From positions 1 to 64,000 of the forward strand of contig NZ_LLWE01000032.1 in the NCBI RefSeq assembly GCF_001562055.1: a stretch of DNA of 64,000 nucleotides, written 5' to 3'. Origin of the DNA: Polycladidibacter stylochi. GTDB lineage: Bacteria > Pseudomonadota > Alphaproteobacteria > Rhizobiales > Stappiaceae. Below are positions 62,823-64,000 of this stretch, piece by piece (within the stretch, counting starts at the first letter, position 1; the number at the start of each line of letters is the position of its first letter). The notes under the pieces are model-generated. The model saw only the letters and a program-made list of their open reading frames with translations, was not told the DNA's origin and made no database searches. The translations under genes were made by a program, and so were the position numbers.

Positions 62823-63058
62823 TTGCAGCCCCCAGCTTTCAAGATACGCTTACTAACCGCCGGAAACTGAATTAGCTTTGCGGTTGGCCGTAATGGGCGG
62901 GGAATGAGCTTACCGCCGCAATTTGGGCAATCGTAATGCAGCGTATTCTCAGCGCAATCTTGACAAAAAGTACATTCAAAGCTGCAAATAAAGGCACCTT
63001 CTTTATCGGCTGGCAGGTCTTTATCACAACACTCACAGCCCGGACGCATTTCTAGCAT
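62819..63058 (-). CDS. DUF1272 Cys-rich protein inside the urease operon
   Basis: 79 residues with ten Cys, mostly in [16 protein letters not shown] and CPNCGG, matching the DUF1272 zinc-ribbon-like family. It may bind zinc or nickel. Its place between ureA and ureB, overlapping ureB by four bases, is unusual. No function known. A small metal-handling or regulatory role in urease assembly is possible. Confidence 0.85.
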   Translation of the reverse strand: MLEMRPGCECCDKDLPADKEGAFICSFECTFCQDCAENTLHYDCPNCGGKLIPRPLRPTAKLIQFPAVSKRILKAGGCK

Positions 63059-63071
63059 AGTTCTTCCTCCC

Positions 63072-63374
63072 TCAGCGAATTGGTTCGTGTACGGTCACCA
63101 GCTTCACCCCGTCGGGGAATGTGGCCTCTACCTGAATGTCATGGATCATCTCTGGTATGCCCTCCATCACATCCTCCCGGCTAATAACATGCGCACCAGC
63201 CTCCATAAGCTCAGCCACTGAGCGGCCATCACGCGCACCTTCAACAACAAAATCAGTAATAATTGCAATAGCTTCTGGATGGTTGAGCTTTACGCCGCGC
63301 GCATGGCGGTTGCGTGCGACCATAGCAGCCATCGCAATAAGCAACTTGTCTTTTTCACGGGGTGTTAAATTCAT
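63072..63374 (-). CDS. ureA: Urease gamma subunit UreA
   Basis: 100 residues. [20 protein letters not shown] is the classic start and [20 protein letters not shown] the core. With UreB and UreC it makes the three-chain urease typical of most bacteria. It begins immediately after the ureD stop. Confidence 0.96.
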   Translation of the reverse strand: MNLTPREKDKLLIAMAAMVARNRHARGVKLNHPEAIAIITDFVVEGARDGRSVAELMEAGAHVISREDVMEGIPEMIHDIQVEATFPDGVKLVTVHEPIR

Positions 63375-64000
63375 CTACAAGCTCCAATATTTGGGTAGTG
63401 CCAACTCGGGGCGCAAAACTTCTAGCAAGGGGCGCAATTTTTGCCGCAAGCGAAAACTGTCTTGCGCAAGCACCCGCACAACAATTTTATGGGGCATGGC
63501 ACAAACACTTATAAACTGTTGCATCTGTGCTTTAGCGTTGGTCAAACCAAGCTTTACTTTCAGCGATTGTACAGTGGCATTTAACTGGTCCTGACACTCA
63601 GGACCCACATAAACGATTGTTGCACAAGCACTTAGGTTATTTATAAGCGAACGCCCCGCTAGCTGGTGCACCACATTGCCTTGCAACTTAAAGTTTTCGG
63701 CATGGCATAGTTTATTGCCACGGTGTATGCGCCATATGTCGCTAATTTGCGTATTGGTTATATGCTCGCCCATGTGCTGACGACCAAAAACAAAGCTCTC
63801 AATGGCAAGAAACCTTGCCGTTTCATCTAGCTGCACATTTAAACCGCGTTTTATTTTGCTGTTATTGCAAACGATTGTCTCCTGCGGCAACCAATGCACC
63901 TCAGCCCCCGCACCAAGAAGTAGACAGCTGTCAACTTTTGCTGCTGGCGCATCACTTGTGGCCGCATATAGCTTTTCGCAGGCTTGAGTAGTGATGCAGA
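63375..64000 (-). CDS. ureD: Urease accessory protein UreD, 5' end beyond the window
   Basis: At least 207 residues of UreD are present; the frame stays open to the window edge and about 70-80 N-terminal residues are missing. ITTQACEKLY and LLGAGAEVHWLPQETI are UreD hallmarks. An apparent GTG start at about 63899 lies inside this conserved block, so it is not the real start. UreD is the scaffold that docks UreF-UreG onto urease. It opens the cluster as seen here. Confidence 0.93.
   Translation of the reverse strand, partial: CITTQACEKLYAATSDAPAAKVDSCLLLGAGAEVHWLPQETIVCNNSKIKRGLNVQLDETARFLAIESFVFGRQHMGEHITNTQISDIWRIHRGNKLCHAENFKLQGNVVHQLAGRSLINNLSACATIVYVGPECQDQLNATVQSLKVKLGLTNAKAQMQQFISVCAMPHKIVVRVLAQDSFRLRQKLRPLLEVLRPELALPKYWSL

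Noticed and set aside
1-64000. CRISPR arrays, transposases, integrases or prophage genes
   Set aside because: Read for regularly spaced repeats and for transposase or integrase motifs; none seen apart from the short dispersed repeats reported.

Overview
The window looks like the chromosome of a Gram-negative proteobacterium with roughly balanced base composition. A respiratory periplasmic nitrate reductase with an FNR-type box, a Fur box, TRAP and BCCT transporters, a DmeR/DmeF metal-efflux pair and a Blh-type persulfide dioxygenase fit a metabolically versatile, facultatively anaerobic, possibly marine bacterium. Alphaproteobacteria is my first guess (dmeRF, MOFRL glycerate kinase, Blh), but the nap order F-D-A-G-H-B-C and the yjfI-pspA pair are also common in Gammaproteobacteria, so the class is not settled from the sequence.

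Layout. (1) 0.2-10 kb: a nitrogen-compound catabolic locus. An M20 amidohydrolase, a BCCT transporter and an M24 metallohydrolase face a YheO/DauR-type regulator, RidA and 2,3-diaminopropionate ammonia-lyase, followed by an MFS transporter and an FAD oxidoreductase. (2) 10-21 kb: a C2/C3 catabolic block on the minus strand. It holds glyoxylate carboligase, hydroxypyruvate isomerase, tartronate semialdehyde reductase and glycerate kinase, then glycerol dehydrogenase and a dihydroxyacetone kinase (DhaK, DhaL, and a DhaM fused to a complete PTS Enzyme I). A GntR regulator is divergent to it. (3) 21-33 kb: two divergent operons that look like one unassigned sugar-acid pathway. The minus operon has a cupin phosphoglucose isomerase, KDPG-type aldolase, AroE-like and PGDH-like dehydrogenases, a UlaG-like lactonase and an RpiR regulator. 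The plus operon has TRAP DctQM without DctP, an enolase-superfamily dehydratase, a VOC protein, two tandem DeoC-like proteins (one lacking the Schiff-base lysine) and an FGGY kinase. This is the best candidate for an undescribed system.

(4) 33-40 kb: a lone HicB-like protein, then napFDAGHBC behind a perfect FNR half-site pair. (5) 40-48 kb: a 1.3 kb gene-poor gap with several stem-loops, tRNA-Ser(UGA), a beta-alanine/omega-amino-acid transaminase, a small unknown gene bracketed by imperfect repeats, and a Ni/Co homeostasis operon (dmeR, dmeF, a His-rich protein, HupE/UreJ-like, a membrane-anchored protein) behind a striking C-tract operator. (6) 48-54 kb: sulfur and stress genes: SulP transporter, DUF442 phosphatase-like/Blh persulfide dioxygenase, two YeeE/YedE half-transporters, PspA with its YjfI partner, and an NAD-binding protein. 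(7) 55-59 kb: a Fur-boxed fecBCDE-type ferric-citrate ABC transporter. (8) 59-64 kb: a urease operon ureD-A-(DUF1272)-B-C-E-F-G, cut by the window end inside ureD.

The parts connect. Glycolytic C3 units and glyoxylate from region 3 could feed regions 1-2, and nickel handling in region 5 is relevant to the nickel enzyme urease in region 8. These links are inference; gene families were assigned by reading motifs, not by database search.
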